This document shows positions 22,916 to 34,690 of a stretch of DNA of 64,000 bases, piece after piece (position 1 is the stretch's first letter; every line of letters starts with the position of its first letter). The DNA comes from Dryococelus australis (taxonomy: Eukaryota; Arthropoda; Insecta; Phasmatodea; Phasmatidae), in NCBI GenBank assembly GCA_029891345.1, contig CM056994.1, positions 60,605,251-60,669,250 on the forward strand, given 5' to 3'. The notes under the pieces are model-generated. The model worked only from the letters and a program-made list of their open reading frames with translations. It was not told the DNA's origin and ran no database searches. The translations under genes were made by a program, and so were the position numbers.

Positions 22916-23270
22916 ATGTTTGGCTCAGAATGCAGCTTGCATGATATCTCGGAGATATCGATCCAGGCCGAAAACATGTATGAAAGGGGCATGCAATGTC
23001 TAATTCAATGTGAAGATTGCCAAAGGCAATTTCACTACACCTACTTGGATTGGGAGGATACCCCCAGGTATATGGATGGTTTGGAGTTTAGGTGTCAACC
23101 ATGCTGACAGAGCCAAGTGGTCACATGCAATTGGCCGGAATGTGACAGGCAAGGGAGATACATCAAACATGTGTATAATATGCATGGAAGAGGCTCAAAA
23201 CAGATGTATAGGTGCGCTGGACGAGCGGGTCACTCATCTCGGTCAATTGTACCAGTGTAGAGTTTGTAGG
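22916..23270 (+). pseudogene. Cys-rich N-terminal part of Gag with PHD-like module
   Basis: The frame 22916-23107 ends CEDCQRQFHYTYLDW and FRCQPC, which fits the second half of a PHD finger (C-x2-C-x4-H-x2-[C] then C-x2-C) with one Cys replaced by Tyr. Reading on past the TGA, in the same frame, gives CNWPECDRQGRYIKHVYNMH, a C2H2-like finger, then a Cys/His-poor end. A frame change leads into the capsid part. Zinc modules before a capsid are unusual for a Gag. Confidence 0.5.
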
Positions 23271-23860
23271 TGCAATCTCTCGCACAAACCCCCAAATCCC
23301 GGACCGAGAACCAGCCTTGTAACCTCCATCCATTCGACAGAAATACAGCTCCCAGAGTTCATTGGGCAACCACATGAAAACCCTGTCTTCTTGAACGACT
23401 GCGAGCAAGAGGTCAGGGAACACCAATTCCCAACCAAACAGTGGGTAGTTAAGGCCTGCCATCAACTGTTTCGTAAAGCAAAACAATAGTGGGATAAATA
23501 TGGCGATTTTATCCAAGAGTGGGGCCAGTTCAGATCCCAACACTCTGCCCACCCTACTGGCGACGAGCTGATGTCTGGTCTGATACCATACATTCACTTT
23601 CGAATCCAGTCTCTCGAGGATGAGGTCGACATTTATCCGCAGAAACGAGCATATCCATAAGTGGATATATCTCGACCAAAATGAACAGCAAAGAGTAAAG
23701 GGCATCGCACGCACCCTCCCTTCTTCCTTTTGTAACCTTCTGTTAACTTCGCGGCCTCAGATCATAGAGGAATTAGCAGAGAGAGAGAGAGAGAGAAGTA
23801 AATCGAACAAAACAACCACATGCTGTCTAGGACCAACACCTCGGCATGCGCTGTGAAGGC
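23240..23860 (+). pseudogene. Gag capsid-like domain
   Basis: Within the open stretch 23010-23489 the part IQLPEFIGQPHENPVFLNDC is followed by WVVKACHQLFRKAKQ and, after a TAG at 23487, WDKYGDF...WGQF. This is the capsid pattern of LTR-element Gags: (P-x-F-x-G-x-x-x-E-N-P-x-x-F-L), then a W-x-x-x-A-x-x-L-x-x-x-A helix. Further stops lie at about 23657 and 23683. The minus-strand ORF of 183 codons over this part is a shadow. Confidence 0.65.
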
Positions 23861-25553
23861 AGCAGGCCCATCCTCCTCCTCTAGACCGCCTGCGGGGTGC
23901 AGCCCGACCCCTCCTCTACCCGCCGCCCCTTGCCTCGCCTGCTGGCACTGCCCGGGTCGGCACTAAACCAGGGACTGCCCGATCCTCTCTTACCCGCGGA
24001 AAGGAGAATCCCTCCTCCCTGAGCACAAGGAATACCTCCTCACAGGAGAGAAGTGAGAATTCCTTCTCGATCGGGAAACACCCCCACCGAAACACGAACA
24101 GGGCCACTTTCCCAAGCCTGAGAATGACTCCTTGACCTCAGGAAAATACGCCTAGGGCCAAATTCACATAGTGCAACCCTTTATTCTAGCCTTGGACTGT
24201 GGATTACAGGGAACAAAGCTAAACCACCTGAACAGGGGTGGACACTCAAATATCGGTACCCAAAACACCTGACCCCAACAAAGTGAACGCGACAAGGATC
24301 CCGACCTCCAGTCAGGCAGACCAGGATCCACATAATGGAACGAGAGGAGTCACCCCCTCCTCCAGCGCATAGGACGTACATGCCACCACGGATTCAGAGA
24401 GGATTGTCTCAGAGGACTATACCCTCCACGCCTAGTTCGTACCTGCCCCACTCACCCCGTCGTTAAGCTGGGAGATTAAGGTCAATAACAGAAGGCTCAT
24501 GGCGAATCCCGCCGATCGGGTTATTAGTAGAAGGCACCCCAAAGGTAGTGTAATCACTGAGGTTAGCTAGCCCCATACGACACATACAGCATATGTTGGA
24601 ACACAGCCTGCTCCTGTAACTCTGCCTCTTGCCAACCCCCTGGCTGGAAACAGCCAGGAACCCCAGGAGACAACATAGCCTGACAGCGTAACCATCTCCC
24701 CAGCCTTCTCTCCCTTAGCGGAAGAAATTCTACCACCAGAACTCGAACTTGACGAGGCTTTGTATTCACTACCCCCAGGTTCCGTTCAATCCACACCCCT
24801 TCCCGAGGGCGTGGAAATCGCAGAGGATAGGGACGCATGGACACACACCCTGCTACTCCTCCAACCTATCCACAAATCCATGGCAACGGGAATACCAAAA
24901 CTACAATTGGAGTAAGCATATAAGCAGCTCATGAAGTCCCCAACACCAGGGTCAACCAGGAGACCAACCCTGTCGAGATGTTGACTGCCAAAGATGCCTC
25001 CAGCACCCTATTCAGCTCCGAAGACAGAGCCAGTGCTATCGGGATGCTTGGAAGCGTCGGAGCTGTGGAAACAGCCCCTCCCACGACTGTAGTGGAAGGA
25101 CACTGCAAGTGTCGAACTGAGGAGTCCAAATAGCCACACATCCAGCCGAGCCAACCAGAAACACCGATCCAGGCCACCACCAGTGACGTCCACCCGACAG
25201 ACAACTTTAACCAGGCCGCCATCCCAGGCCTATCCCACACCATTGCCCAGCTGTAACGCGACATCACTTCGTGCCAGGCGCATTACCCACATCACAGGGC
25301 GCTACAGGGAAGCTCCTTGGCGACAACCCTCGACGTTCTCTTGGCCATCAACTTTGTCTACCTCACCCAGGAAATGAGAATGATCACAGAAACGCCGCAG
25401 AACGAAACATCATTGCACGTCATAAGGTCAGCAATGAGTGAGTACTTGACTTTCACCACTATCGTAGAAGACCCGAGAGTGATAGAAGAAAAGATAGGGA
25501 ATGATAGAACTAGGGAACCGAGTGAAAAACAAAGAGTGCAAGAACTCGTTTAA
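23861..25553 (+). other. Proline-rich continuation of Gag region, function unclear
   Basis: GC-richer sequence whose plus frames are rich in Pro, Ser, Thr and Arg and interrupted by stops. The last open part, 25317-25553, encodes LDVLLAINFVYLTQEMRMI and a charged end, and is more protein-like. No zinc knuckle or protease motif follows. It may be a divergent Gag C-terminus. Confidence 0.4.
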
Positions 25554-25559
25554 ACTAGC

Positions 25560-27740
25560 TTAGAGTAGCAAGGATATTATTAGGAATGCCATGAGAGATG
25601 CCCCTTTTTAAAGAGCCTTTGCTTAGCTGACTTTTCGAAAAGAAAGAGAATAGGCATTGGTGATCATGTATGTTTGTTAACTATTCCCTATCACATAGGT
25701 AAGAAGAATTACATAGGAAACTTCAATTTTGTTTGCCGAAAATGTAAATATAATTTTTAAGTATCCAGGCAAAGTGTATATAATATGTTAGTAAGGTTGT
25801 GAAGATTTATTAAATTTTAAGGGTCGGAATTCGTAAAGACGCATTGCAAGAAACAGAGGTCCTACACTAACGAGTGCACCATTACCAAAGGAGACTTTCC
25901 TCCTGACAATGGGCATCACGTAAAGTAAATGAGAGTAACTTAGTAAATGTAATTTGTCCGTAAATTGTAAGAGAACACGGGAGGAAATAAAGTAGAGTCA
26001 ACTACTTTAACAAGCTGCAAAGTTAATGCTTTGTTTGATCCTGACCCCAAGCATGCTCACCTTAGAAGTAAGGTTATTAGATATTAAACATTTGAAATTA
26101 GACGAGAATAATGTAGAGTCCCTGGAAATGAGTGAGCATAGTTAGGAAGTATGAGCTGTGTGGTAACATGGCCTAAAGGCAGGTCTGAATATGCTGAAAT
26201 GTATACCCTCAACTTTCCTAACATTGCGTCACTGGGCGACATTGTGAAACCTTGATGTAGTAAACGTAAGAGCATGAGGAAAAACGCACTTTGAGCATTC
26301 CGGATACGCCACTCAGGAAATTCCACGCCTTATTAAAAAAGCTGCTATGCAGTCATCAACTTGAATCTTGCAAGTGTATTGGGTTAGGATAACTTGTAGG
26401 AAAGTTGTACTTATGCATTAGGTTAGGCTTTAACGAGGACTGTAAATATGTGTTATTTCAGGTTAGAGGTACGAAGAAATAGTTTTAAATTCATGCAGGT
26501 TTTATGTAATTTTGAGCGACCTGTACAGCACAAGTAATAATTATGAGAGGTAAGAAAAAATAAGATAGAGTTAAGGAATTAAGTTGGTTATATGTAATTA
26601 ATGTCAGTAAAGTGCACTGAGAGAATTCAGGGTGTAAGTACAAGGACAATGAACAGTTCATTTATTCCTTAAAGCGATCAAGCATCGCTACTTACCTTAG
26701 GTCCTAGCAGGACTGATTGACCAGAGAGCTAAACGGTTTAAGTTCCATTGTAATTAGATTAGTTGGGGTGTACGTAATCTCTTTTACTGCGACAAGCAGA
26801 TAAGGTACAATGTAAATGATTTCAAGAGTAACTAGTATATATGAGTAATATTCTTGATGCTAATCAATGAATAATGTTGTCCAACAAGTATCTTGAAAGT
26901 TGTAAAGTAGGAGTAGCAAGTTTGAAAGAATATTTCTAGAGTTTTTAGAAGGATACAAAAATAATTAGCAAAGTATTACCTAAGAGTAAATGCATATTGT
27001 ACATATTTTATTATGGATTAAAGTTTAGAGTAAGACATGTGTATTGAAAATGTAACAGAAGGATGTCCAAATATTAAACTAACTAACATGTACTAGAAAG
27101 TTAAGAGGTAAAAAGCTAAAAATAGGTATTTGGCCTAGTGTAAATAACATGTTCAATAAGTAAAGTATTGGGAAACTTGTTTGATAAGTAATGTAGAAAG
27201 TTCAGAGAGTAAAATATGTATCCTTAGACTGTAAGGAACAATTCCCAGGCAGTGACCTACTGCAAAAGAGATTTTCTAGGTTGTAAAATTACAAATTTAT
27301 ATTAACATTCGAATTTTTACCAGTTAAGAAGAGTACAATTGTGTGTTGCTGTCAGTGACCATGTGCTGCTTCTAATTCTAATAGATTATATTGGATGCTA
27401 GCGAAACTTAGGCTTAAGGATGCTTGAATAATTAGGAACTTGCATTTACATAAATTCTAATACTTAGAATTCATTTTCCCATATGACAGCGCTGGCTTAG
27501 GGAAATGCCACTTAAAATCATCCCCAGTAGGGGCCATAGAAAACACACCTTTTCTTGTCCCTGTGAGTGGGACTATTGCTTAATACACTTTTTATCTCAA
27601 TGCCAGAGTTATAATCAAATTATCTATTTCCATTAACAATACATTTGTTATGTGAATTACTAAGCTTTCACTATCCGTGTGAACTGGCAGCCAAACTAGG
27701 AAGGCCAGGGTTCATAAAAGATGTGACCTGCTTCAGAATC
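25560..27740. other. Non-coding interior of the long-LTR element
   Basis: About 2.2 kb of A/T- and GTAA-rich sequence with dense stops in all frames. Nothing resembling pol is visible, as expected for a non-autonomous large retrotransposon derivative or a deleted copy. Confidence 0.55.
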
Positions 27741-27997
27741 CCTACCTCACGTTCTCCTCCCCACTGAGAAGCGAAGAAAGAGCCAGCCAGCTGATGCGGG
27801 CCAACATGCCGCCGTCCAGGCATGCAGCAGAGGGGAAGAGAGGAGAGAGAGAAGAATGGAGAGGGAGAAGGCCATTAACCCGAAGACACAAAATGGAAGT
27901 TACGCGGACCCAGATAAGAGGCCCCACTGCGGAACTTGCCGCGCAAGGACAGAAAAAGCATGAGTCCAGAACCGGAACCAAGACTATAACCTGAAGA

Positions 27998-28297
27998 ATG
28001 AGTAAGGGGAAGTCCCCTCTAGAAGATCTTTTTGCTCGAAGATGGGTCTACATCGCTCCAGGGGGTGGGCAATTGATGCACGTTGCTCTCCTTCGCATTG
28101 CAGTAGCGCCCTCTACTTTTAGACTTCGCCCCAACATCGAGCAAATAATCGCATATGGACAAGTCACATGCCGGCAGACAATGACTCCCATGCCTGCAGG
28201 ATTGATCCCAGCTCAGCGGACAGTTAAAAGACATGTGGATAATTTATTAAAATTATACTGCCCTCCCAAAAGCCGACATGCGGTCGTCCACCCATGA
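27998..28297 (+). other. Unidentified 99-codon ORF near the 3' LTR
   Basis: It begins MSKGKSPLEDLFARRW and is basic throughout. It is preceded by a purine-rich ORF (27794-27994). No family recognised. Its position just upstream of the 3' LTR is where accessory or env-like genes occur, but there is no signal peptide or membrane segment. Confidence 0.3.
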
Positions 28298-28437
28298 CGG
28301 AGAAAATGTTTTATCCAGAGCCAAAGCAAGAGAATCTGTTTAGAAGGGATGCTGCAGGAGGGCAGCACCCTTCGCTCGATGTCGTCACTACTGCCTGAGC
28401 CTCGTGGAGAGGCAGTAAATATGTCATCAGCCTCTAG

Positions 28438-28453
28438 ACAGGGAGGTAAAAAA
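28438..28453 (+). other. Candidate polypurine tract
   Basis: CAGGGAGGTAAAAAA directly precedes TGGTGG, a possible 3' LTR start. The left LTR does not align to this extreme start, so the boundary is uncertain. Confidence 0.4.
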
Positions 28454-29075
28454 TGGTGGTGCGGCCCACAACTCTAATTTAAACAACCCTTGTGAGATGA
28501 GGCTAGCTATTCCCACATGCCTCGGGCAACTTACAAGCAGAAAATTTGTCTATATAAAGAGATGCCAAAATGGAGCTCGACAGTTCCATCAGCCCTTTGA
28601 CCTGAACGAGGTCGAGAGGCTCTAGTCTGTATAATACTCACCAGTTGGTGCTCAGCGAAGAAGCAACAACAGGGAAGTGGCTGCAACCATGTTCAAAGAG
28701 GCTGTACAAGCTCTCCCTCTCACCAACCAAGGAGCACACAGAGGAAACCCTGCTGGGGAATTGAAGATCTCTCACGACGCCCAACTCCGTCAGATGTCAA
28801 TGACAACTCCAACCGCCACAGGTATCACAATGTCCTAATTTGTTCCATTTACCCTGAGTTCAAACTTTCAAACTCCGCGATAGCAGGTCGTACCATTGTC
28901 CCTTCTGGACTGCCAACCCTCCAATTGCAAATTAATTTACAACTTAGAAATTAGAATTCAATATTATTCTCACCTGCAGGTTTGCCTTCACCTGCTGTAA
29001 ATTTAAATTGTTACGAAATTTAAATTATTTATTATTCTTGTACAGAGCTACACATCCTCCTGTGTTTCCAAATGT

Positions 29076-29315
29076 TATAGGCTGTTCACGATGATGTGAG
29101 CACTTTTGAGGCCATATTTACTTTTTACTTTCAGCCATTTCTTATCCTTTAACCACTTTTTAAAATAAATATTGCCATGTAATTAATAAACACAGTGTGT
29201 ATATTCCACCCCACTCAGAAGTTAACGACTAAAGTTAAAATAAAATAAATTTATTCACTATCATTATAAATGAGAGGGCTTTCTAAAATGCTCACTTTAC
29301 CGTGAATAGCATATA
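29076..29315. mobile_element. Mariner-type MITE, copy 3, nested in the 3' LTR
   Basis: TATAGGCTGTTCACG at the left and CACTTTACCGTGAATAGCATATA at the right form inverted ends with TA borders. Its absence from the left LTR shows it inserted after the element integrated or into only one LTR. Confidence 0.9.
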
Positions 29316-29904
29316 AATAAATATGCTTGTGCTAAAATTGAATTTCCCTGTTATTCTGTTATTGTATCTTCAGGATATGATTTATTAATTGTAATTTTAA
29401 TATTATTGACAATTTGTATTATGGTTCTTTATTAAAGCGACCACTTGTGGATAGACACGTGTGGGCCAAACTTGCATGGGTATCCTGGCGTCTGAGGAAG
29501 GCTATAGTCTGAATGAGACGTGGGACCACCCAAGTATTATCCGGAACACCCGTGTTTCCCAAGAGATCCATTCTCGACACTCCAGATTTAAAACACTCAT
29601 TACCTCAGTTAGTATGCAGAAGACTGGACCCAGGAGGGCTTGAACGGCTCTTGGTAAATGGAAAGTGTGCCATTTTGTTTAAGGTAAAAAAATTTTTAAC
29701 AGTGAGCCAATTGCATTTTATCTTATACATCAGTTGTACGTATGCCACTGAAGAGTGGAGGATGTAATTGCCAGGTTGTTTAGACAGATGGGCATTACAA
29801 AGATAATTAAACCTATTAGTTTGTACAGTGACTCTCACTACTTCTAACGAATTACCACAGAACTCTCATCCTATTGAACCCACTAGTGAGCCACATAAAG
29901 AACC

Positions 29905-30225
29905 ACCCACTATAACTGAATATTGCAGTTCACTCCTAGATCACCTGCTGGGGATATATATGGGCCTTGGCACGACAAAGAATATTCCGGAAACCTAAGA
30001 AAACTCGAGGTAGATCCCGAACCCAGCACCCCACCTCGGCCGTGTACTGTCCCAATCGAACCAACCAATACATGTAAAATACGCACAGTTGCCAGGAAAC
30101 TGATAATTGTTCACGTCCCTCCAAAACCAGCTGTTTCATGTAAGGTTGTGGCTGTTACCCCAGCCTTTGTCCCCACAAGGAAGCCAACTAGTCCCGTTAC
30201 TTACAAACACATGGGAAGCACCTGA
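29905..30225 (+). other. Open frame in the 3' LTR shared with the 5' LTR
   Basis: The open part 29923-30225 includes GPWHDKEYSGNLRKLEVDP and ends KPTSPVTYKHMGST. The left LTR reads PWHDKEYFGNLGKLAVDP and KPTRPAPYKCMGST in the corresponding frame near 21920-22190, with one or two stops. Differences between the copies largely preserve the amino acids. No known domain. Confidence 0.35.
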
Positions 30226-30807
30226 GAAACAGAATAGCTCATAGCTGGGAGGTATCATTTCAGCCTCATCTCATTGTTTTAGTATTTTCATTACCCTCAC
30301 TACATTGTGACAGCTGGCGTCACATTTTGGCAATCTTCACAGTGAGCCGGACCAAACTCCCTGGGAAAGAGGTTTTGTGGTCAAGCTCGCCCTGGGGTTT
30401 GATTACCCTCCTCCAATTAAAACTTCTCTGCCTAGAAAATGTTCCCCCCCCCCCCCCCAGATCTCACAATGTGGGCAGATCCGCGACCTCGCCAGGCAAT
30501 CCCAATAACGAGCCCGACTACACTTCCGGAGGAAGCTCACTTAACACATAATAAAAAAGGGAATCAGTGCTCATACATACCGGATATTATTTATTTTGAA
30601 TTATTTCTAAATTTAAATCTTCTCTTCCCCTCCTCTCCCGGGAACCAGGAGGAACAGCAAGGAAGAATTAGCAGGGAGAGAGAGTCAGTAGACGAGAGAG
30701 CGCATCAACGAAATTCCAGACAGTGTTTTGGAGAACATTGGCTCAATGGCAACTTACATTAGTGTATTTCATCGACACTATCAACTTCTGCAACTACTCC
30801 TTCTACC

Positions 30808-30871
30808 ATGGCTGAACTAAATTATAATACGGATTTAGATCCTGATGATCCAAAATCATTCATTTAGAAGG
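30808..30871 (+). other. Exon-like start just outside the 3' LTR
   Basis: ACCATGG gives a strong start context. The frame reads MAELNYNTDLDPDDPKSFI, then an in-frame TAG at 30865, and ends at GAAGG|GTAGGT, a good donor. It could be the first exon of a decayed gene or coincidence. Confidence 0.25.
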
Positions 30872-31204
30872 GTAGGTTATTGTTGTGCAAAATATTTTAA
30901 TGTAAGATTGTGGTTTTGAATAATAATTTATTTAGCTCTTTATAAATATTTGATTATTGCATGTTTATCAATAAATAAAATACTAATAGTTATATAATAC
31001 ATATTTTGTTAATTTTTATGGTAGTTCTTAAAATTTGAGAAAAATATAGAGTTTTTCAAATGATTCAGAGGTTTTTTAAACTATGAGGAGAGAGGCATAT
31101 TTATACCCAGTTGGCAACCCTCCATAAAAGACACATGATTGAGATACTTAATTTGATAGTTAAACTCGACAGAATATCGTTATCTAGCTTAGTATAACCG
31201 GCCC

Positions 31205-31400
31205 TTATGGTAGATGGAATTCTCCCTTAAATGCTCCAATACCAATGCAAGTTTGTAGCATGAACAGGGTGGAAACCATTCGCAAATGAAAATATGAAGC
31301 GGTAAAACATACTCCTTGCATCAAACAACCTCGGTTAAGGAGGGGGAGGGGGCAGGTGGAGTGGTGATAGAAAGAGGAAGTATGGGAATAGGTACTGAGG
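31205..31400 (+). repeat. Direct repeat, unit 1
   Basis: The stretch GCATGAACAGGGTGGAAACC...CGCAAATGAAAATATGAAG and GGTAAAACATACTC recurs in diverged form at 31880-32060, each followed by a G-rich AGGGGGAGGGGG-like block. Unclassified. Confidence 0.55.
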
Positions 31401-31879
31401 AGAATGGCATCGTCGAACCCATTAAATATATAGTGGGGATACTTAGGCATAGAAAGTGGCAGTTTTTGAAGCATTATTTTCGGTGCCCAAGGGACATGAA
31501 AATGGAACCATTTTAAAATGGGGAAAAAGTATAAAAATGAGCATAATATGGGGAATTCTTCTTGAAAATGGATGGGGAAAACCCAAGTAAGAAGTTTTGG
31601 CAAGCAGAAAGCTAATTTTGAAAAATATTTTTTAAAATTAAAATGATCAGATGCGCTTGCTGCCTTAATGTCTTAAAGCTTTTGGGCCCCTTAGCATGTC
31701 TACTGATCCCCGTCGCTGTAGTCAAACCATTGAGGAGAAATATAAATTTTAAATTTGATCCCTGTTAATATTGTACAGTTATGGTGAGGTCAACGGTACA
31801 CTGTGAGATAATGGGAACTAATGGGCCTAAAAAGCATGCCGAGTTGAAAACATTGTAGGTTGAAAATTTAAAAATTCCC

Positions 31880-32080
31880 TAGGCTAGGTGAAACTCCCCT
31901 TAACAGATGCCCTTATTCCAAATTGGAAGTCGCTAGGATGAACAGGCTGGAAACGACACGCAAACAAAAATTAGAAGTGGCAAAACATATCCTCTTCATC
32001 TTCATCACAATCTCGTTGGAGAAGGGGGAAGAGGACCGGGAGGGGTGGGAATGGAAAGAAGAGGGATGTCATTTTCTCAA
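31880..32080 (+). repeat. Direct repeat, unit 2
   Basis: It contains GGATGAACAGGCTGGAAACG and GTGGCAAAACATATCC, matching unit 1 about 680 bp upstream. A further weak match is at 18280-18330. Confidence 0.55.
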
Positions 32081-32159
32081 CCCTCAAGGGGATGACATTA
32101 CGCACTCCCAAACTTTGTATCATTCAGTACCAAGCTTCTTTCTTCATTAATATATAGAC

Positions 32160-33780
32160 AAGGGATCCGTGGGCGTCAGGACCCGCAGTGGCCTATACGA
32201 AGTTAAATAAAAAGCCCACAAATATATTTAAATGACAAAAGAAAATATGTTACGAAAATTGAAGATAGAAACTTTCACTTGATAGATGTGTAGACTGTAG
32301 TGGTAGGTTAAGAATGCCTCTAGACTAATCCTGCCATTTAATTTTATGGATTTTTAATTCTAGAAACAAAAAACAAACATTTGATTGTTTTTTTATATCA
32401 CATGCGGCACTAGTTATTAAACGAAATATTTTGGAAATGTGTGATTGCTTCAATAGTGTAGGTCCAAAATATTTCGCTTTATTATTCGCCCTTGCAGGTA
32501 TACGGTTATCTTCATATTTCTGTTCCTGGCTGTATAATTACATGCAAAGGCCATGCCCATTAATGAAAAGAACCTTTGGAGAGAATTGCCGTTTTTATGC
32601 ATGCAATCCGAATTTGGTAACTGTGTTTGGCATTTGGAGTTGATAGCACAATGGCGAGGAAACGAAAATTATCGCCAAAACGGTCGTTGTATAAACAAAA
32701 GTACAAGTGTGAGTGGAGAAAATTATCATGGTTTGTATATTCCAAACAAAAATAACTACATTAAATATGTAAACGTCCTTCATACCCACTTTATTTTCTG
32801 TAGTTTGCCAGTTTTTAAATTCCAAGGATTTTACTGGATTTGACCTAATGATTCCAGGATTTTACAGGATTTTTATATACAGGAACCAGGATTTCAGTTT
32901 CAGGGCTGGTGGCAGCCCTGGGCACTTATTTGCGCCTTTTGACGCCGGAGCCTTTGATCCTTCTCCCATATAATTAATGATTGGGGAGGCGGGGCCGATA
33001 CTATTACTCGACCCCTAGCCCCCGGCATAGTATCGATGCCCCTCAGGTCCATTCGTCCCCCCTTGACATTTTGGTATAAAGTGTTTGCTGATGGAAACTC
33101 ATTCTTGATCAATAATATATAGATAGAATACTTGGTTGGTAGTCCATTCTACCAAACTGCTTGTAACATCCATTAATTGATAAAATTAATTATGTTTTAA
33201 ATTGCTCTCAAAATACAGGAACATTGTTCTTTGCACATTTTATTTTGCAACATATACACAGTTTTTGAGAAAATCAGGAAAATCACATTACCCATGCTTA
33301 GCTAATGACGAAAGAGAAACTAATTATGTAGGCTGCAGTACACAGACATTCTTTCTTATCTTAGTATGCATTCCAGGAAAGTGAAACTTAATATTTTTTC
33401 CTTCAAAGCAGGGCCAATACAAATTGAGTGGGACTAGCACACAGAGGAGCCAACTGATCTACTTATGGTACATACCTGGCACTCCTGGACTGATTGAAGA
33501 ATGCATGATGTTGGCTGAGGAGGGATTGGAGCAGCAGTGGAAATCATGAGCAGGACAGAATTGAACCCAATAAAACATTTGCACTAGCTGCAAGAGAATT
33601 AACACATGACTTACAACAGCTACGATTGTAACTTGAATCTCAAAAATATGAAGGTGTTGAGCTAACATTAGGTCCTTTATTTGAAGAGAGCATCTAGTTT
33701 AATTTCTTAGAAAATTCGCATGCAACTTTTACTTATTCTTGAACAGCTTGACACATGTCATTTAAGTTCTGGTTGACAAG
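32160..33780. other. No gene seen
   Basis: Mixed spacer. Overlapping short ORFs in several frames at 32430-32840 have no motif and no supported splice borders. Confidence 0.5.
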
Positions 33781-33789
33781 AGACTTTTA

Positions 33790-34690
33790 TTCCGTGCTAT
33801 ATCAGTCACACTACTAAGGGAAGCTCAGTTCCCTTTCTTACTGGATATTGGTATCGGCCTGGTAGGCTGTCTACTAGGTATGTAGTCTGCGACACTAGGT
33901 CTGGCAACGTGCCTCACAACAACAGTGGCCCTCTGAGGTAAGGCAGACCTACCAGAGATTGGCGGGGTGTTCTTTGTTGGTGGCGTTCTTGTGGGGTTGG
34001 TATAGCGTGCGGATTCCTTGGTTCTGCTGGTCGTGGTGGAAGTCAGGTTGCGGTAGACGTCTGCATGGCACCGATGGTTCCACTTTGTGCTAGTCCAGTT
34101 GCCGATGTGTGGATTGGCCCTTCAGAGCGTGGTGTTGCTGCCACTGACTAGGACCCAGACCACTGGGTGCACGTCATAGCCGGTTTGCACTGGGTTAGAG
34201 TAGAATGCATGGGTACCGACAGGAGATGCTGGTCTTGATGCGTGACAGGCGGCTTGGGCATGCCCCCTTGGAGTGTCGACTCCTGGTGTAACTAGGTTTC
34301 CCGCACAGACCTGCTTGGAAGCACTAAACTCTGCCTTTTTAATTGCTCTTTGAGCTCTGTGCCTGCTGTTGAATGACATAGGCTTACAGCGCATCAGATT
34401 TCCTGTAGGTGACAATCAATCGACAATCCCTGGCTCAGAGTGTAAGCCGACAATGGCAGGCGGTGTGCGCCCTGACTGCCTAACAGTGCAAGCACCTGGA
34501 GTCGTGGCTTGTAGAACGCCTTCCTGCCACTGCCGGGTTGTACCACAAACGTTGGGCCTCCAATCCCCACAGCTATCTCTGCCAGCACCTTGGCTAGGCA
34601 CTCCAGTCAGTGTTACAACTGGGGTTGGCTGTTCCACCTCTGTGGGGTGTGTTCTAGTGGGGGAGGCTCTACCGTTCTGAACACCAAGGT
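33790..34690 (-). pseudogene. Leader/Gag-like remnant of a minus-strand LTR element
   Basis: The minus-strand reading after the LTR is open for 64-97 codons at a time (34588-34394, 34415-34122), Pro/Arg/Thr rich, but shows no certain capsid or knuckle. The assignment rests on its position next to the LTR. Confidence 0.35.

Larger units (their letters stand above)
20742..30688 (+). mobile_element. Long-LTR retrotransposon without visible pol
   Basis: Two direct copies of about 1.9 kb (20742-22655 and 28520-30688, the second enlarged by a 240-bp MITE) flank a 6-kb interior that begins with a tRNA-type primer-binding site and a Gag-like region. No protease, RT or integrase motif appears in any frame of the interior. 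The element sits inside the large astacin intron on the opposite strand. The 5' end of the left copy is truncated or diverged, so target duplications cannot be checked. Confidence 0.75.
28454..30688 (+). repeat. 3' LTR (right copy), with MITE insertion
   Basis: It aligns with the left LTR and ends AGAGCGCATCA. CTATATAAAGAG at 28550-28561 is a good TATA box. The alignment is broken only by the MITE at 29076-29315. Removing it joins sequence that is continuous in the left copy (CCTGTGTTTCCAA...AATATGCTTGTG). Confidence 0.75.

Noticed and set aside
23163..23714. 183-codon minus-strand ORF, the longest on that strand
   Set aside because: It lies antisense to the Gag capsid frame and shows no domain. 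The plus strand carries the recognised capsid pattern.
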